Source: Xiphias gladius
Taxonomy: Eukaryota; Chordata; Actinopteri; Istiophoriformes; Xiphiidae
Length of the DNA: 64,000 nucleotides
Assembly (NCBI RefSeq): GCF_016859285.1
Contig: NC_053407.1
Location: 20,757,715-20,821,714, forward strand
Reading direction: 5' to 3'
The notes under the pieces are model-generated. The model did no database searches and was not told the origin of the DNA. It was given only the letters and a program-made list of their open reading frames with translations. The number at the start of each line of letters is the position of its first letter. Position 1 is the first letter of the stretch. Shown in pieces: positions 60,026-64,000 of this stretch. A program made the translations under genes and the position numbers.

Positions 60026-61867
60026 ACGGTAAAGTTTGCAGAACACCAGTGGCAAAACTGCCTGATGGGAATGTCTGTTTTGGCTTATCCAAAAACAAAT
60101 TAGATCAAGTAAATCCAATATTTCACAAAGTAGTCCTGTTCATTGATTTGGCAACATTGCCTGCAAAGGCCAAATACAACCAAAAACATTAAAATGATCA
60201 TTAACACAGTATATAAATGGTATAGAAAAGTCAATGACAGACAAATTGACAGATTTAGATCATCTCAGTGTGTTGTAATGTCCCCCTCTCCTAATGTGAA
60301 ATCATATGAGACTCCATTAATAAATGAACTGTATTTTATTCTGGTTGTGATATATGAATACTACACACTAAGGCTATAACTGATATACTAAGACCATGTT
60401 AATGACAGCTCTGAAACTGATGGATATGTTCTTGGGGGTATTTAAATGTTGGATTTGATAAGTTACGAAGGCACAGGAACTTATAAACAGGCTGTTTAGT
60501 TGGCCCTGTAGAAAGGGGCCTTGTATCATTAAACAAACAGATTAGATTTTGGTTCCACTTGACAAATTGACTGTAATTTCTTTTGCTGGCTGGATGATCG
60601 GTAGAGATTGGATTTCTGCTGGGCTCTATAAGAAATTCACAGGGAAGCATTAGCAAAAAAAAAAAATCTAAAAACTGCTCAGCCTTGATTCAAACACTCT
60701 TTTTGCATTACCCAGAGACTGAGAATCACTTTTGCATTATATAAAACTATTTTGGGGGAATTCCCAAATGAAATGATTATTATGATTATGATATTTTGCA
60801 ATTTCAAATGTCAAAACCAATTTACTCTACAGGTAAGAATATATAACTGAGAGACATGTGAATAAGCTGCTGAACTGATTAGAGCGATAGATTGATGATG
60901 TGTCTTTATGACAGGAATGTCAGAGTGAGTAATCAATGGTGTACTCAACAGGAGAGATCTCAAACAGGAAATACACGCTCCGGTGCCAAACATGGCAAGC
61001 AGATGGCAAACAACAGGGCCCTGTCAGTCCAATGTAGGGTTGTGCGTTTGGAAGGAAAGGAAAAAACGGTCAGGATGGATGATATCAGGCCATCTGCTTG
61101 CATTACAACAAAGTGTCATTTTTTTAAGAGGGTGGAAAACTCGCTCCCACTCTTAACTCAGATTTGGTCTGATAGCACATAACAACTGTGCTTTTGCCTC
61201 CTCTGTCTTTGACTTTTTATGCAACCAAATCCCACAATGGCTGTTGCATAAGGATTTTTGTTCTAACATTTCTCAATTTGTTTAAGGATACTGCACAGTG
61301 GCGCTGATGTTCTCTCAAATCTCTTTGTTGCAACTTTTTGCTGCTCTTCCTTTGGGTCTCTGTTTTTCATTATCTCCTTTTCTGTCTGTCTGCTTCTAAA
61401 CGTGTGATCTTGCATTGCATCAGGTTGGATTGTGGTTCAAGGTGGGAAGCCAGAAGTGATGCTCATATACTCCCCTCTCTATCAAAAGATGATTGAGACA
61501 TACATAGGAAGGAAACTGCCTGAAGAAGGAGGCACTGAAGTTCACACACATGTAGGGAGACATTCCGGCTGTTACCAAGTGGAAAGGAGTTTGTCCGCCT
61601 ACACACAGAAGACCAGGAGATGTGTGTCTGGGCCTGGCTTAGAGGCTGCTGGCTTGCTCTACTGTAGCAGGTGGTGTACATTTTCCATTTACAAGAAAAC
61701 ACTATGTGTAGGCAGCGAAGAGGAGGTGCTGTCATCTATTCCTGTATTGAACACAGCCGATCTAAACTACTTTGTGGCAGCATGGATGGTCACGTTGTAT
61801 GGATGCAGTATATTCTAGCACAGTGTTTGGACTCGTAATATTTCCAAAATTTAGAAATATAAAGTAG

Positions 61868-62000
61868 GGGTGGGGGAACAAATTGATTCACATGAATCCC
61901 GATTCGTTTCTCGGAACATTCAGGGTTGATTCACAAATTCCAAAAATCAAATAATTGTACTTTGTTAATAAAGTTATGTTGATTGTAGGTGCATTTTTTA
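61868..62000. repeat. candidate MITE fragment (GATTCACATGAATC type)
   Basis: Begins GGGTGGGGGAACAAATTGAT. Contains GATTCACATGAATCCCGATT and GGTTGATTCACAAATTC, words I associate with an abundant fish MITE whose ends start GGGGG. The far end was not located. Confidence 0.3.
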
Positions 62001-63663
62001 TTTCATTTTGAATTAGCTTTCATCTTGAATTAGCTTTTTCAAGATGAACGCAAGTTTTTTGTGAATACTAAGTAGGCCATCGCCCAGAGACTAACATTAG
62101 TTAAGTGAAGCACCAAACTCCAGTACTAGCAAACGATCTGACCAGAAAACTTCAGCCAGCTTTGATCAGGCAGCGAAAATAATTTGGTCTATGAACTGTT
62201 TCGTTTTTTTCTCGACTGCTGCAGACATACAATTAGTAACAACACAGCAGAGCACTCTGCTTTTCATCCCCCAGTACTCCAGAATACCTAAGCCAACTTC
62301 TGTTGTGCAAAAGACATGTATCTAGTGATGGTGGTTAGTCAATTCCACTTTAATTTCATTATTCTTATACAGGCAGACGACTGAAACATGCTTCCAAATG
62401 ATTGCAGATTCAAATTAAAAAAACTGCACAGTCCCAGACACTTTTCTTTGTTTGAGTTATTTCTTCAGTAAGAAAGTGACCTTCATTCACCAGTGAGCTA
62501 AACTGCCAGCTATGTTTTAAAATGAAATTTGGTAGACTAAAAAAGCAAGTGTGTTGGCACACAGGGAACTGGAGCAAGAGCCTAAAAATTTCCAAATTCC
62601 ATAGATTCCCAATCTTAAAATCAAGAATATGCAATGGTGCCCAGACACTTGCGTGGAATTTTCTTCAAGAATTAATTGTGTGAGCTTGTGGTCATCCAGT
62701 TACTCCAAGTAACCTTTGTTGCGTTAGTACCGGAAGACCTTTTTTGTTAGTGATCTTATCAAAGAACAATAAACTGAAGAGCAAATAGACCCATTTTTTG
62801 GAATAAATACAAAGTTAGTTTCATCACTACTGAATAGTAGTTTCTGCCTGTAGAGCTGCATTCCACCTGCAGATGTGCATCATTGTTATATGTGAATGTT
62901 TTGGGGCAAATGTACAATGATGTTCTTTTTACTGTAGAATTTCTTTTGATGGAGAACAGACTGAGACCTTTTAATACGTGTTCCCCCTTTTTTACAAGTG
63001 ACAGTCAATGGAAGCCAAGTTGTCGTGCAATACGTTTTCAACTCTAGATAAGAAACTCAGGCTCAGTGTTAGCTCTTATCATCATGAACCAGAAAAGTCA
63101 AATAGAACTCGGGGGCATTGCCCTGATTTGAGGCGTATTCCACATGCAGGACTGATGGAAGGATGAAGGGCGAGTAAAAATGAGGAAGAAAAAAAAGCAT
63201 GGAGATGATCCCTGCATTCATCCAGCAACTGCAGAATTGGAGATATTATGCAAATTATGGAGATTATTCAGTCAACCATTGGTTTCCGCAATTAGGATTA
63301 AGGTGGGACTTCTAGTGATTCATAGTCTCTGAACTTTGTTCTCATGGGTCTGTGATTGGCTAAACAGTTGACAGAAGTATCTCAAAGTTAAAACTTTGGT
63401 TAGTTTTGACAGTTGCAAATTTTTTAGTGGTTATTATCAATGCTGTGAGCCATACTTTATGTGAAGAACCCCATCTAGCCTTGCAAAGCAGTGATGGGGT
63501 CTGTGTCCCATGGGATTATGCCAATATGTGCCATTTGTAAATCTTCTATTCCTGTGTGCAGCTCAAATACTAGAATGCACCTAATCCGCCACAGGTATGC
63601 AATATGTTCTATTGCATGAGCAGTATGTTTTCTGAATACTGATTACAGAGGCTGTTCTTTTTA

Positions 63664-63702
63664 CATATACATATATACATATATATTTATACATATATAC
63701 TT
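63664..63702. repeat. imperfect (ACATAT)n / TA-rich repeat
   Basis: Alternating ACATATATACATATA units of about 40 bases. Confidence 0.75.
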
Positions 63703-64000
63703 GCCTGGAAACTTCTACCTTGGTCTACAACCAACTTCACCAACATCACAGCTGTCATAATAATATTTCAGTGTTACACTGTATAAATGCAAATGAGGTA
63801 GCACAAGGAGGATGGCAGAGGCTTTTCTGTGTCCCCCCGCGGTTGATATTTACACTAAACTGAACACTGATGCTGAGTAATGTTTGATGATGGGCCAAGC
63901 TTGTCCAATTCCCAAAATGTGATACGCTCCAGTGGCTCAGGTCATTATACTCAGAGCCAGCATCCTTTTAGAAAGTACTTTTAATGATAAGAGTTCTGTA

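Larger units (their letters stand above)
52099..64000. other. distal gene desert; no coding exon recognised
   Basis: By synteny with human, cog5 would be expected to enclose gpr22, but no exon matching COG5 was found by eye on the plus strand. The longest unassigned frame (61432-61818, opened by GTG) has no recognisable family. GC-richer, non-repetitive blocks near 52.55-52.82, 55.60-55.90 and 57.15-57.62 kb are candidates for conserved non-coding elements. Repeat-like patches lie near 58.7, 59.95 and 61.87 kb. Confidence 0.4.

Noticed and set aside
61432..61818. 128-codon plus-strand open frame
   Set aside because: It opens at GTG rather than ATG. It has no recognisable domain, membrane segment or repeat, and the flanks give no clear exon phase.

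Overview
The window is vertebrate nuclear DNA, most likely from a ray-finned (teleost) fish. Genes are broken into short exons with GT-AG introns. Long AT-rich introns and intergenic stretches carry (TG)n and (TA)n microsatellites, and several repeats resemble families common in fish genomes. Species cannot be named from sequence alone. There are no operons, ribosome binding sites or CRISPR arrays, and I saw no tRNA or rRNA gene.

Four protein-coding genes are supported. (1) Positions 1-297 (+) are the 3' end of pde3a, a cGMP-inhibited cyclic-nucleotide phosphodiesterase; only the C-terminal tail is present. (2) A complete slco1c1-type organic anion / thyroid hormone transporter lies on the + strand. 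It has a probable 5'UTR exon ending at 11889 and 14 coding exons from 15030 to 27430, which join in frame into 702 codons plus stop. (3) bcap29, an ER membrane cargo/quality-control protein, is complete on the - strand (31074 to 29202) with 7 coding exons and 236 codons. (4) gpr22, an orphan class A GPCR, is an intact single-exon CDS on the - strand (46593 to 45277, 438 codons). slco1c1 and bcap29 converge tail to tail across 27.4-29.2 kb.

Layout: 0.3-5.9 kb is probable pde3a 3'UTR plus AT-rich spacer. A promoter-like spot with two splice donors sits near 5.9-6.0 kb. A decayed hAT DNA transposon with a recognisable 8-bp target duplication occupies 8029-11291. The slco1c1 promoter region is about 11.5-11.9 kb. 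The slco1c1 introns contain a foldback element, a tRNA-type SINE and a compound microsatellite. 31-45 kb has no recognised host gene; it holds a LINE ORF2 remnant, a CpG-rich block at 36.1-36.4 kb and two copies of a teleost-type MITE. 46.6-64 kb is a gene desert upstream of gpr22 with two very long TG tracts, a third MITE copy and some candidate conserved non-coding blocks.

The gene order joins neighbours known from human 12p12 (PDE3A-SLCO1C1) to neighbours known from human 7q22 (BCAP29-GPR22). dus4l and cog5, which accompany BCAP29/GPR22 in human, were not found. No wholly new multi-gene system was recognised. The most interesting items are the loss of the usual ECL2 cysteine in gpr22, the bounded hAT insertion, the short uORF and the poison splice acceptor in slco1c1, and the unexplained promoter-like blocks at 5.9 kb and 36.2 kb.
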